Source of the DNA: CAYQJL01 sp964573295
Lineage (GTDB): Bacteria > Eisenbacteria > RBG-16-71-46 > CAIMUX01 > WJJG01
NCBI GenBank assembly: GCA_964573295.1
Contig: CAZNJE010000013.1
Span: 1 to 64,000 of the forward strand
Length of the DNA stretch: 64,000 nucleotides
Direction: 5' to 3'
The notes under the pieces: generated by a model
Databases searched by the model: none
Told to the model about the DNA's origin: nothing
Seen by the model: only the letters and a program-made list of their open reading frames with translations
In this document: positions 26,964 to 35,902 of the stretch, piece by piece
Layout of the letters: each line of letters begins with the position of its first letter
Numbering within the stretch: position 1 is the stretch's first letter
Program-made: the position numbers and the translations under genes

Positions 26964-28400
26964 ATGCGTCGCTATCTCGTACTCGTCATCCCAATCATCA
27001 TGTTCTGCTTCATTGGATGTTCGCAGGAGGAAGTATCCTCTCCCGAACCTTCGGCAGACCAGCCTCTTGTCAGTCCCGAGCTGGAAGCCATCGCCTGGGA
27101 TCTCATTGAGAAAGCACAGTGGCCCGTCGTGGCGCCCGGAGACGAGCTCGAGGCCCACGGACTCACCCAGGGCCACGGTCCCCACGGAGGCCCTCATTTC
27201 CCGCTCTTCGGCTTCGAACGTACGCGCATCCAGGGGAATATCTATCACTACTTCGTCGAGATCCCGGTCGGTCCCGGAATACATGAACGAATCGGCCTGC
27301 ATCGGGTGGTCAAGGAACGCCGCCCATTCCGCCCGATCGACACCGATAAAACGCTCTTTGGCCTTCACGGCACCCCGGGGCATTTCGAGGTCATGTACCT
27401 GGCCGGGACCGTGAGCGATGAAGTGCCCGATGATCAGTCCCTCGCCGTCTACCTGGCCGAGCACAACGTCGACGTCTGGGGCATCGATCAAGCCTACACG
27501 CTGTTGCCGGGCGGCATCACCGACTTCTCCTTCATGGATGGCTGGGACATGGCCTTCGACGCTCAGAACCTGCGAACCGGGATGGCCGTCGCCCGTCTGG
27601 TACGGCTGATCACCGGCAGCGGCTTCGGGAAGATGAATCTGATGGGCTACAGCACGGGGTTAGCGGTCGGTTTCGCCGCCGTCAACATGGAGGCGCCACT
27701 CCCCAACTGGCAGCGGCAGATCGGGGGCTTCATTCCGGTGGATTACTTCATGAAGACCGACGATGTCCCAAACATCGAGAGCGGGTGTGAGTATGCGGCC
27801 AGCCTCGAGGATATGCTCGCCGCAGGCGAATTTTCCACCAATGTCGGCGAGTTGTTCCAGACGATTGGCTACCTGGCAGACACCGATCCCGGGGGGGACT
27901 CACCTATCATCCCAGACTTCAACAACTTGCAGACTGCCTTGTTCGCCGCTGCACAAACCAGCCTTTTCGCTGGATTTCCCGGTGACGCGCACTTCTTTGC
28001 CGGCATCTTCGACGATGAGACCGGCCTGCCTATCGACCTTCGCTACACTGATGTACAGCACTATCTCGATTGGCTACAGGCGTTCAACTACTACAATTCG
28101 AACTTCGTGGAGTACGACATTGCCGTCCTTCACTGTGACGAAGATGACTCGCCGCACGACGACTATCTGGACCTGATCGAGATCCCGGTCTTCTTCCTGG
28201 GCGCGAATGGGGGTTGGGGACACTTGATGGACTACACCGCCTCGCTCCTTACGAGTTGCGACGACATCGAGATCCTCAATGTCTCCCTCTACTCGCCCCA
28301 GGCCGAAGACGTCGGCCACGTGGACATCTACACCGCCGGCAATGCCGAGACAGAGTTCTGGTCGCCGGTGCTGGAGTGGATCGAAGACCACGCCGATTAG
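26964..28400 (+). CDS. Alpha/beta-hydrolase-fold lipoprotein
   Basis: 478 residues. ATG 26964 follows AAAGGAGGTCG. The signal peptide ends in a lipobox (FCFIGC), so the mature protein is a lipoprotein. LFGLHGTPGHF fits the oxyanion-hole region, MNLMGYSTGLAVG is the nucleophile elbow (G-Y-S-T-G), VFFLGANGGWG is the strand before the acid, and VGHVDIYTA supplies the catalytic His. A long cap (about residues 245-380) separates elbow and acid. Likely an esterase or lipase-like hydrolase acting at the membrane; substrate unknown. It stands alone, with a hairpin after its stop. Confidence 0.8.
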   Translation: MRRYLVLVIPIIMFCFIGCSQEEVSSPEPSADQPLVSPELEAIAWDLIEKAQWPVVAPGDELEAHGLTQGHGPHGGPHFPLFGFERTRIQGNIYHYFVEIPVGPGIHERIGLHRVVKERRPFRPIDTDKTLFGLHGTPGHFEVMYLAGTVSDEVPDDQSLAVYLAEHNVDVWGIDQAYTLLPGGITDFSFMDGWDMAFDAQNLRTGMAVARLVRLITGSGFGKMNLMGYSTGLAVGFAAVNMEAPLPNWQRQIGGFIPVDYFMKTDDVPNIESGCEYAASLEDMLAAGEFSTNVGELFQTIGYLADTDPGGDSPIIPDFNNLQTALFAAAQTSLFAGFPGDAHFFAGIFDDETGLPIDLRYTDVQHYLDWLQAFNYYNSNFVEYDIAVLHCDEDDSPHDDYLDLIEIPVFFLGANGGWGHLMDYTASLLTSCDDIEILNVSLYSPQAEDVGHVDIYTAGNAETEFWSPVLEWIEDHAD

Positions 28401-28421
28401 GCGGCTGCCTACCAGTCTCTG

Positions 28422-28471
28422 GGTGTCGCCGAAGCGGGCCGATCGTGTCTAGGCTCGCTTCGGCCGACACC
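28422..28471 (+). terminator. Long hairpin downstream of the lipoprotein hydrolase
   Basis: The arm GGTGTCGCCGAAGCG (28422-28436) pairs with CGCTTCGGCCGACACC (28456-28471), with one bulged base, 22 bases after the stop. No T-tract follows, so termination is inferred from position only. Confidence 0.5.
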
Positions 28472-28662
28472 AACCACGGCCTCACAGGCTCGCTGGCCGG
28501 CGCAAGCCAGATCGTCCACTCCGAGACCGTCCTGACCGCAAGCTCCTGAACCACGCTTCTTTGCCAGCACGCCTCTGGCCCTGAGCCCCTGCCTACGCTA
28601 GACTTCCGGGCATGCTTCGGCTCGGGGTCGAAGCGACGCCTTGGCGGAAGGAGAGCATTCCC

Positions 28663-30525
28663 ATGGAACATCCTCGTCTGGTGATGCCAGCGGCCGGCTT
28701 GGGCCTGCTGGCGGGCACCGCAGCGTGGGCGGGCATGGCCCTGCTGGTCGGCATGATCGTGCTGGCAGGCCTGACCGCACTGGCCGGCATGGCCGTACCG
28801 GCCGGCGCCCAGACCATCGACGCCCAGGAGTACTGGCTCGACAATGGCATGCAGGTGCTGATCGTCGAGCGCCACGAGAGCCCAACCTTCATGGCGGCGA
28901 TCGCCGCGCGGGTGGGGTCGGTCAACGAGATGACCGGCATCACCGGCATTTCCCATCTTTTCGAGCACATGATGTTCAAGGGCACGAAGACGATCGGAAC
29001 GAAGGACATCGAGCGGGACCTGGCCATCATGGCCCAGCTCGATTCGCTCCGTGCCCTAATGCGCGAGGAAGAGCGCGTGATGCGCGAGGCCTTGCGTCGC
29101 GGCCGGATCGATGACATGCACGATCCCAAAGCCAAGACGCCCCGCTACCGGGAGCTGGAGGCCGGCTTCGACCGGCTGATCGAGGAGCAGCGCGAGCTGA
29201 TCGTGAAGGACCAGCTCGACGAAATCTACAGCAAGCACGGCGGCACGTTCTTGAACGCTATGACATCGAACGACATGACGATGTACTTCGTGCGGCTGCC
29301 CAGAAACAAGCTCGAGCTCTTCATGTGGATGGAATCCGACCGGTTCTTGAACCCCGTCTTCCGCGAGTTCTACTCCGAGCGCAATGTGGTGCGCGAGGAA
29401 CGGCGCCTGACCCTGGAATCGACCCCCACCGGCCTCATCGACGAGGACTTCGCCTCGATGTTCTGGAAGTCTTCTTCCTACCGGTGGGAGGTGATCGGCT
29501 GGCCTTCGGATCTCTACAGCATCACCCGCGAGCAGGCCGAGGACTATTTCGATACCTACTACTCTCCCAACAACCTTACGATGATCCTGGTCGGCGACCT
29601 CGATCCCGACGAGACGATGAAGCTGGTGCGCACCTATTTCGAGCGCTTGCCGCGCGGCACGAACGAGCCGCCCGATGTGGTCACGCTGGAGGAACGCCAG
29701 TACGGCGCCAAGCGCCTGGTCGCCGAGGCCGAGACCAGCCCGCAGGTCGAGATCTGGTACCACACCGTGGCCTGGAAGCACCCCGACAGCTACCCGCTCG
29801 ACGTGCTGGCCGGCCTCATGAGCGGCAAGACCGGGCGGCTGTACAAGAAGCTGGTCGAGGAGCATGGCATCGCCAAAGCCTCGGTCTCCGGAGGCGGCCG
29901 CATGATGCCCGGCGGCGACAACCTGGCCGTCCGGGCCGGCCAGGATTCACGCAAGTATGCCGGCGCGTTCCAGATCAGCGCCGAAGGCGTCTCCGACACG
30001 CGCTCCGAGATCCTTGAAGAGGCCGTCTACGAGGTCATCGAAGACCTCAAGACCCGCCCCGTGCCCGAGCAGGAGCTGCAGAAGGTGAAGAACCAGATGC
30101 AGGTGCGCGACATCCGATTCATGGACATCATGTCGGGGCTTGGGATCATGTTCCGTCTGGCCCCCAACGCGGCGATGGGAGACTGGACCGAGGCGAACCG
30201 CGGGCCCGAGAAGCGCGCGCAGGTAACGGCCGAGGACGTTCGCAGGGTCGCCAACACCTACTTCGCCGACGATCAGCGCAACATCCTCAACATCAACCCC
30301 AAGGCCGGCACCGAAGTGGCCTCGGAGGATGACGGCGATGCGCGCAAAGCGCAGATCGTAGAGCGCATCAAGGCGATCAAGGATCCCGCCCAGCTCGAAC
30401 AGATGATCGGCATGGTCCAGATGGGACTCGGCCAGGTCGAAGACCCCGAGCGCAAGGCCCAGATGGAAGAGATGCTCCAGATCGCCAGCGAACACCTGGA
30501 ATCGCTGAAGTCGCAAGAGAAGTAG
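28663..30525 (+). CDS. M16 zinc metallopeptidase, active subunit
   Basis: 620 residues with an Ala/Gly-rich signal peptide ending near PAGAQ. The inverted zinc motif HLFEH (H98, E101, H102) is intact, and the distal Glu is supplied by NVVREERRL. Between them is a roughly 70-residue charged helical insertion (about 112-180). The C-terminal M16 half carries SGKTGRLYKKLVEEHGIAKA. A long acidic/Met-rich tail (about 560-620) may be coiled coil. ATG 28663 follows GGAAGGAG. With the next gene it forms the classic active plus inactive M16B pair, probably a periplasmic protease heterodimer. Confidence 0.92.
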   Translation: MEHPRLVMPAAGLGLLAGTAAWAGMALLVGMIVLAGLTALAGMAVPAGAQTIDAQEYWLDNGMQVLIVERHESPTFMAAIAARVGSVNEMTGITGISHLFEHMMFKGTKTIGTKDIERDLAIMAQLDSLRALMREEERVMREALRRGRIDDMHDPKAKTPRYRELEAGFDRLIEEQRELIVKDQLDEIYSKHGGTFLNAMTSNDMTMYFVRLPRNKLELFMWMESDRFLNPVFREFYSERNVVREERRLTLESTPTGLIDEDFASMFWKSSSYRWEVIGWPSDLYSITREQAEDYFDTYYSPNNLTMILVGDLDPDETMKLVRTYFERLPRGTNEPPDVVTLEERQYGAKRLVAEAETSPQVEIWYHTVAWKHPDSYPLDVLAGLMSGKTGRLYKKLVEEHGIAKASVSGGGRMMPGGDNLAVRAGQDSRKYAGAFQISAEGVSDTRSEILEEAVYEVIEDLKTRPVPEQELQKVKNQMQVRDIRFMDIMSGLGIMFRLAPNAAMGDWTEANRGPEKRAQVTAEDVRRVANTYFADDQRNILNINPKAGTEVASEDDGDARKAQIVERIKAIKDPAQLEQMIGMVQMGLGQVEDPERKAQMEEMLQIASEHLESLKSQEK

Positions 30526-30561
30526 TCCCTGACGAGGGATCCTATAGAGGGAGTAAGAATC

Positions 30562-32208
30562 ATGGTGTCCACCCATCTGCCCACCTGTGCGAGCACCTAC
30601 GCGTCCGGCGGCGCGACCGCCTATGCATCCACCCGTACGTCCACCCACGGAACGCGCGGGGTCTCGGCCCGCGCGTCCCTTCGAGCCGCTGTCTCCGCGC
30701 ACGCGTTTCTTTGGACCACGCTGATGGCCTGCGCGCTGATCAGCCTCGCGCCGGCCTTCGCCCCAGCCTTCGGGCTGGGCTCCGCGCCGGCGCACGCCGG
30801 CGAGATCGCCGACCATCCCGACCAGCTCACCTTCCCCGAGTTGACCTTCACCCCGCCTGAGCCGGCCGATTACCGCCACGAGCTCGACTGTGGCGTCACC
30901 GCCTACATCGCCGAGAACCATACGGTCCCGACCTTTGAACTCACGATCCTGGCGCGCACCGGATCGATGTACGAGCCGGTGGAGAAGGCCGGCCTGGCCA
31001 CGATGACGGGCCACCTCATGCGAAACGGCGGCGCCGGCGAATTGACGGCCAGCGAGTTGGACGAACGGCTCGCCTACCTGGCGGGCACGATCGATGTCCG
31101 GATGCTGGACGACCAGGCCCGCGTCTCGCTGTTCTGTCTATCCAAGGATGTGGACGAGGGGTTGGATTTGCTGCGCAAGGTGCTGCGCGAGCCGCTCTTC
31201 GATCAAGCCATGCTGGAACGTCACCGGACCGACATGCTTGCCGAGCTCGAGCAAGGCAATGCCTCGACGGCGGCCATCGAAGATCGCGAGTGGGCCTTCT
31301 TGCTCTACGGCCACCATCCGTGCACGAACCGCTACCGCCGAACCGCCGCCTCGCTGGAATCGATCACGCGCGAGGATGTCAAGAGCTTCCACGCCCGTTT
31401 CTTCTTCCCTGCCAACTTCGTCGTGGCCGTCTCGGGCGACTTCGAGATTCGCGCTGCCATCGAAAGGCTGGAGAATCTCTTTGCGGACTGGCCGTCGCCG
31501 CGAATCATGATCCCGCCGGTCACCGATCAGGTCGCCGAGCCGGCACCCGGCGTCTACATGATTCCGAAGGCCGACGTGAATCAGTCCCGCGTCCGGATCG
31601 GGCATCTGGGCGTGACGCGTGACATTCCCGAGCAGTATGCGCTCATGTTGATGAACGAAATCTTGGGCGGCGGCGGCTTCAGCTCGCGCATCACCCGTCG
31701 GGTGCGCTCCGACGAGGGTCTGGCCTACAGCACGGGAAGCCGCTTCGACCGCCCGGTAGATTATCCGGGCACGTTTCGCGCATGGTTGCAGACGAAACAT
31801 GCCACCGCCGCGTTCGGCTCGCGTCTGATCGTCGACGAGATCGAGCGGATCCGCGACGAGCGCTGCTCCGAAGACGCTCTCGAGCTCGCGAAGGCCAGCT
31901 TCATCGGCAACCTGGTCAACCCGTTCAGCAGCAAGAGCAGCATCGTGGAGACCTTCGCCCAGGACGACTTCACCGGCCGGCCCGACGATTACTGGCAGGA
32001 CTACCAAGAAAAGATCCAGTCGGTCACGCCCGAGCAGGCGCAGGAGGCCGCCCGGAAGTTCCTGCATCCCGATGAGCTGATCTTCTTGGTGGTGGGAGAC
32101 CCCGAGGCCGTCCAGGCAGGGTCGGAGAAGCACCCCGACCGTTTCTCCGACTTCGGGAAGGTCACGGTCATGCCCCTCCGAAACCCGATGACGTTGGCCT
32201 TCGAGTAG
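30562..32208 (+). CDS. M16 peptidase homologue, inactive partner subunit
   Basis: 548 residues, 36 bases after the active subunit and in the same operon. The zinc motif is absent: the aligned position reads HLMRNGGAGEL. The partner-type signature GGGGFSSRITRRVRSDEGLAYS supplies the R/Y pair that completes the active site of the catalytic subunit in M16B heterodimers. A Thr/Ser/Ala-rich N-terminal leader of about 45 residues precedes a hydrophobic signal segment (about 48-72), ending APAHAGE. The true start could be further in. Expected to dimerise with the upstream protein in the periplasm. Confidence 0.9.
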   Translation: MVSTHLPTCASTYASGGATAYASTRTSTHGTRGVSARASLRAAVSAHAFLWTTLMACALISLAPAFAPAFGLGSAPAHAGEIADHPDQLTFPELTFTPPEPADYRHELDCGVTAYIAENHTVPTFELTILARTGSMYEPVEKAGLATMTGHLMRNGGAGELTASELDERLAYLAGTIDVRMLDDQARVSLFCLSKDVDEGLDLLRKVLREPLFDQAMLERHRTDMLAELEQGNASTAAIEDREWAFLLYGHHPCTNRYRRTAASLESITREDVKSFHARFFFPANFVVAVSGDFEIRAAIERLENLFADWPSPRIMIPPVTDQVAEPAPGVYMIPKADVNQSRVRIGHLGVTRDIPEQYALMLMNEILGGGGFSSRITRRVRSDEGLAYSTGSRFDRPVDYPGTFRAWLQTKHATAAFGSRLIVDEIERIRDERCSEDALELAKASFIGNLVNPFSSKSSIVETFAQDDFTGRPDDYWQDYQEKIQSVTPEQAQEAARKFLHPDELIFLVVGDPEAVQAGSEKHPDRFSDFGKVTVMPLRNPMTLAFE

Positions 32209-32462
32209 GCGGCCCCTGGAGGTGAAGTGGACCCGGCAACTCCACCCCAAGGATCTCGAGCAGATCCAGAGGCACCCCAATGCCGTCATCGCGAGCCGGG
32301 CGCGAAGCACAAGCGACCTCTTGGGGATCCCGGTTGTGCCCGTGCCCGTCGTCGCTTTGCGGATTGACCATCTTCCCCAGTGACAGACGCCGAATGGCTT
32401 GTGCCGAACGGTCGGTGCCGAATGGTTCACCGGGAGCCGCCGCATCGTAGCGACGACCGAAT

Positions 32463-33908
32463 CTAGGGCCCGCTGTCCGGCTCACGCCCGGATGAATACC
32501 ACACGCGGTACCCGGTGGGGTCCACGGTCAGCTCACCTTGCAGCGAGCCCTCCGCCACGGGGTGGAACTGCCCCTCGCGCCATTCGTACCACGCCCGGGC
32601 CGCCAGGCCCGGGGGCAACCGAAACGTAGGGCGCAGATCCGAGAGGTTCACCGCGCAGAGCATCAGCTCGCCTTCCAGCGAACGGGCATAGACCAGAATG
32701 TCCGGATGCTCTGCGGGAATCCGTTCCAGCGAACCCCGCCGCAGGACGGCGCTGCTCCCGCGTAGCCTCGTGACATCCCTGTACAGATCGAGGTAGTCCG
32801 GATTCCCTTCGGCCCACGCCACCGACCACGGTTCACTCGGCGTCGCCGGGGTGCGGTCGGCGATCTCCTGTCCCATCAGAAGCTGAGGCGTTCCGGGTAC
32901 GGTCATCAGGAAGGCGGCATAGCCACGCACATACGGCCAGCGATAGAGCGTGCTCGAGCGCGGGCTGAAGTGATCTTCCAGGTAGATCACGGTCGTCTGG
33001 TTGGGGCCCGGAAGATCGGCGGTGGCACTCAGCGCAAGCCAGAGTTCCTCGGTCAGGCCGGGTTCGGCCATGTCCTCCATCCGGCACTCGTCGAGCCGCT
33101 CCTTGAGCCCAGACGCATAAATGGCGTGAAACCCGAGCTCGAGCGATCGCGGGTCGGCCGACTCGGCCATGAAGACGAGGCTTGGGTAGGTTTCGTGAAG
33201 ATTCAAGATGAGCGCTTGCCAGAAGTCGTCCGGGGCGAGGGTGGCCAGCGCGCACCGAAAGCCATCGACGCCGGCCTCGCGTACCCAATGCTTGAGTGTG
33301 CCTTCGAGATACTCGCGCGCCGCGGCGTTGTCGAAGTCGAAATCCGCAATGCCCGTCCAGCGGGCCATCTTGCGCGTCAGGACGCCGGTGGCATCGCGGC
33401 GGAACCAGTCCGCATGCTCGTCGATCCGCACATGATTCACGGCCGCCACCGGCAAGACCACATCCAGCAGCACGCGCAACCCGCGCTCGTGTGCCGCCGT
33501 GACGAAACTCCGTAGCGCGTCCAGGTCCCCGAACTCGTCGGCTACGGCTGCGTGATCCCGAACGGCATAGAGATTCCCCAGTTCCCCGTCCCGCTCGGGC
33601 TCGCCGGTCGGGAAGATCGGGGCCAGCACGAGGTTGGCCACGCCCAGGTCCGAGACGCGATCTAGCGCTTGAGTGGCCCCATCCAGATCACCGCTCGATG
33701 AGAATGCCCGCAAATGCAGCTCGTAGAGCGTGTGGCCCATGAACCAGTCCAGCCTCCCAGGATCCTGGTTGTGGGCCTCGACCGCACCTTCGGTCTTACG
33801 ATCCCCGCCGCATCCGGCGGTGAGAAGAAGGGCGGCGCCGAACAGGAGGGCGGCCCACACAGGCGGGCGGCGCAAGGCGTCCAGCGGGCAGGTTTCGTGC
33901 TCAATCAT
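32463..33908 (-). CDS. GH13 alpha-amylase-fold lipoprotein, catalytic site degenerate
   Basis: 481 residues with a lipobox (LLLTAGC, C33). The barrel is recognisable from LYELHLRAFS, LVLAPIFPTGEPERDGELGN, HADWFRRD and GVDGFRC. The nucleophile Asp position reads Ala (GFRCALAT, A220) and the transition-state Asp position reads Phe (LEDHFSPR, F314). Only the acid/base Glu (MAESADP, E249) remains. Region I is DVVLPVAAVNH. A C-terminal all-beta domain is present. I predict a carbohydrate-binding or scaffold role without hydrolysis. It is last in the SPFH operon, overlapping the HflK-like gene by eight bases. Confidence 0.85.
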   Translation of the reverse strand: MIEHETCPLDALRRPPVWAALLFGAALLLTAGCGGDRKTEGAVEAHNQDPGRLDWFMGHTLYELHLRAFSSSGDLDGATQALDRVSDLGVANLVLAPIFPTGEPERDGELGNLYAVRDHAAVADEFGDLDALRSFVTAAHERGLRVLLDVVLPVAAVNHVRIDEHADWFRRDATGVLTRKMARWTGIADFDFDNAAAREYLEGTLKHWVREAGVDGFRCALATLAPDDFWQALILNLHETYPSLVFMAESADPRSLELGFHAIYASGLKERLDECRMEDMAEPGLTEELWLALSATADLPGPNQTTVIYLEDHFSPRSSTLYRWPYVRGYAAFLMTVPGTPQLLMGQEIADRTPATPSEPWSVAWAEGNPDYLDLYRDVTRLRGSSAVLRRGSLERIPAEHPDILVYARSLEGELMLCAVNLSDLRPTFRLPPGLAARAWYEWREGQFHPVAEGSLQGELTVDPTGYRVWYSSGREPDSGP

Positions 33909-34866
33909 CCTCGTCCTTCTCCTGGTTTCTAGACGCGGGCTTGGGAGGAGAGATCCGCCGCCGGGGCGGGGAGTCTCCGGCCTTCTCTTGGCTGTCACGC
34001 AGGTAGTAGATCGACCGTGTCGGATCGGGGTCCAGACGCACGGTGCTGCGCTCGAAGACCTCGCTGAGCGCGTTCAACCACTGTAGATGCCGCGTGATCT
34101 CGGGCGATCGTCGGTACTCGGCCGCCAAACGCGCGAAGGCGACCGAGTCGCTGCTCGCCCGTTCCCGGGCCTCGGTGGCGTGGGCCTCGGCGGCCGCGAC
34201 GCTTGCACGCGCCTCGCCACGCGCGCGCGGGACGACCGCGCCGGCGTACCCGCGGGCGTCCTGGACGATTTCCTGCTTCTGCGAGCGAGCGCTCGCCACA
34301 CGCTGGAAGGCCTCACTCACCGTCTCCGGCGGAGAGACATTCGCCAGTTCCACCGAGATGATGCGCACCCCCAGGTCGAGCCGGTCGGCCACCCGCTGGA
34401 CCGAGTCACGCACCGTCTGCCTCAGGAGCGACTGCCCGCCGGTCATGGCGATATCTACGCTGACCGCGGCAAGTTCCCGGCACAGGCTTTCCTGCCCGAT
34501 GGCCCGCAACACACGATCGAGCTCCCGCACACCGAATCTCGAACGATCGAGGTCGTAGATATCGTAGCTGGCGATGGCGCTGACCATGACCAGGTTGGCA
34601 TCCCCGGTAAGGAGTTCGCGCCCCTCTACGCCTACCTGCAGCTCCAGACCATGGACCTCACTCACTCGCGCCCGCGTGACCCGGTCGATGGGGTAGGGCA
34701 AATGGACATGCACCCCCGGTTCCGCCTGCCGTGCGATGACCCGGCCCCAGCGCAGGACCAGGGCCTCCTCACCGCTGGAGAGGGAGTAGACACCGCTGGC
34801 GAACCACGCGGTCAATGCGGCCCCTACGAGCAGCCCCACGAGCAGCCGGGTGTGATTACGGCGCAT
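33901..34866 (-). CDS. HflK-like SPFH-domain membrane protein
   Basis: 321 residues with one N-terminal TM helix (about 7-27) and an SPFH domain (GEEALVLRWGRVI, GVHVHLPYPIDRV). A long Ala/Glu/Arg coiled coil follows (about 205-260), and a basic Pro-rich tail. HflK/C-type proteins form ring-shaped cages around membrane proteins such as FtsH. It starts at ATG 34866 (AAGGGAGGG upstream), 11 bases inside the upstream HflC-like gene. The position after HflC reverses the usual hflK-hflC order. Confidence 0.9.
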   Translation of the reverse strand: MRRNHTRLLVGLLVGAALTAWFASGVYSLSSGEEALVLRWGRVIARQAEPGVHVHLPYPIDRVTRARVSEVHGLELQVGVEGRELLTGDANLVMVSAIASYDIYDLDRSRFGVRELDRVLRAIGQESLCRELAAVSVDIAMTGGQSLLRQTVRDSVQRVADRLDLGVRIISVELANVSPPETVSEAFQRVASARSQKQEIVQDARGYAGAVVPRARGEARASVAAAEAHATEARERASSDSVAFARLAAEYRRSPEITRHLQWLNALSEVFERSTVRLDPDPTRSIYYLRDSQEKAGDSPPRRRISPPKPASRNQEKDEDD

Positions 34867-35902
34867 GTTGCCGCCCTCCCTTCGCGGCTGGTCCGAAACC
34901 CTCCGCCGACCCGCGTCCCTCCGCCGACCCGCGTCCCTCCGCCGACCCGCGTCCCTTCGCCGACCCGCGTCCCTTCGCCGACTCGTATCCCTCCACTGCC
35001 CGGGATCCGGACTCCGCGGGCACGTCGCTCTCAGCACCCGGCTGCAGGGCTTCCAGGAGCGGGGAGTTCTCGTCCAGCACGATGGTGGTTTCTTCGTCGA
35101 AGATCTTCTTGTAGGCCTCCAGAGAGCGTACGAAACGATAGAAGGACAGGTCTCCCCGATAGGTGTCGCCGTAGATGCGCATGGCCTCAGCTTCCGCGGT
35201 GCCACGGATGACACCGGCCTCGTGCTCGGCCTCGGCCAAGATGGTCCGGCTGGCCAGATCGGCCTCGGCGCGAATGCGCAGCGCCTCCTCTTCCCCTTCC
35301 GCGGCGTACCTGCGCGCGATGCGGTTTCGTTCGGCGCGCATGCGCTTGTAGAGCGCGGCCTTGTTCTGTTCGGGCAACATGATCTGCTTGACGAACACAC
35401 GCTCGATGTGAATCCCCATGCCCTCGCTGGCATCCCGCAGGGCCGCGGTCAAATCTTCGACCAGCCGGTCGAATGCGAGCTGCCCGGCATCGATATTGAC
35501 CAGCGCATCGAGATCGCATTGACCCAGCAGCATGCCCGTGAAAGAGGTCATCAGATCGGTCAACCGCAGTTCCAGGCCCTTCACGTCGCGCACCGTCTTG
35601 ATGAAAACGATCGGATCGATGATGCGGTAACAGATCGCCTCCGCCAGAACGACGTTCTTCTTGTCCGCCGTCAAGAATTCCGAAGGCCGCGGTTCGATCA
35701 CCGCGAGACGCGCGTCCAGACGGCGTGGCTGATCGATCGGCGCGGGCAGCTTCCAGTAGAGACCCGGCTGGGTGATAACGCGCACCGGCTTGCCAAAGCG
35801 CTGCACGACAGTGATCTCCCCTTGCTGGGAGACGACCGTGCAGAGGAGCAGTGTCACGCCGGCCAGGACGACCAATGGAATCAGGGATAGACGTTTATTC
35901 AT
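34856..35902 (-). CDS. HflC-like SPFH-domain membrane protein with repeat tail
   Basis: 348 residues. An N-terminal TM helix (about 7-24) precedes EITVVQRFGKPVRV and QPGLYWKLPAPID, the standard HflC entry. Then come the SPFH domain, RNRIARRYAAEGEEEA and an Ala/Glu-rich helix typical of HflC. The C-terminal 60 residues differ from HflC: six-residue units GSAEGR/GSAKGR from an 18-bp minisatellite give a flexible tail. The gene overlaps the CDF-SPFH gene (eight bases) and the HflK-like gene (11 bases). Confidence 0.92.
   Translation of the reverse strand: MNKRLSLIPLVVLAGVTLLLCTVVSQQGEITVVQRFGKPVRVITQPGLYWKLPAPIDQPRRLDARLAVIEPRPSEFLTADKKNVVLAEAICYRIIDPIVFIKTVRDVKGLELRLTDLMTSFTGMLLGQCDLDALVNIDAGQLAFDRLVEDLTAALRDASEGMGIHIERVFVKQIMLPEQNKAALYKRMRAERNRIARRYAAEGEEEALRIRAEADLASRTILAEAEHEAGVIRGTAEAEAMRIYGDTYRGDLSFYRFVRSLEAYKKIFDEETTIVLDENSPLLEALQPGAESDVPAESGSRAVEGYESAKGRGSAKGRGSAEGRGSAEGRGSAEGFGPAAKGGRQHAP
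34901..34990 (-). repeat. 18-bp in-frame minisatellite, five copies
   Basis: CTCCGCCGACCCGCGTCC units start at 34901, 34919, 34937, 34955 and 34973; the last is degenerate. They encode the GSAEGR tail of the HflC-like protein. Confidence 0.9.
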
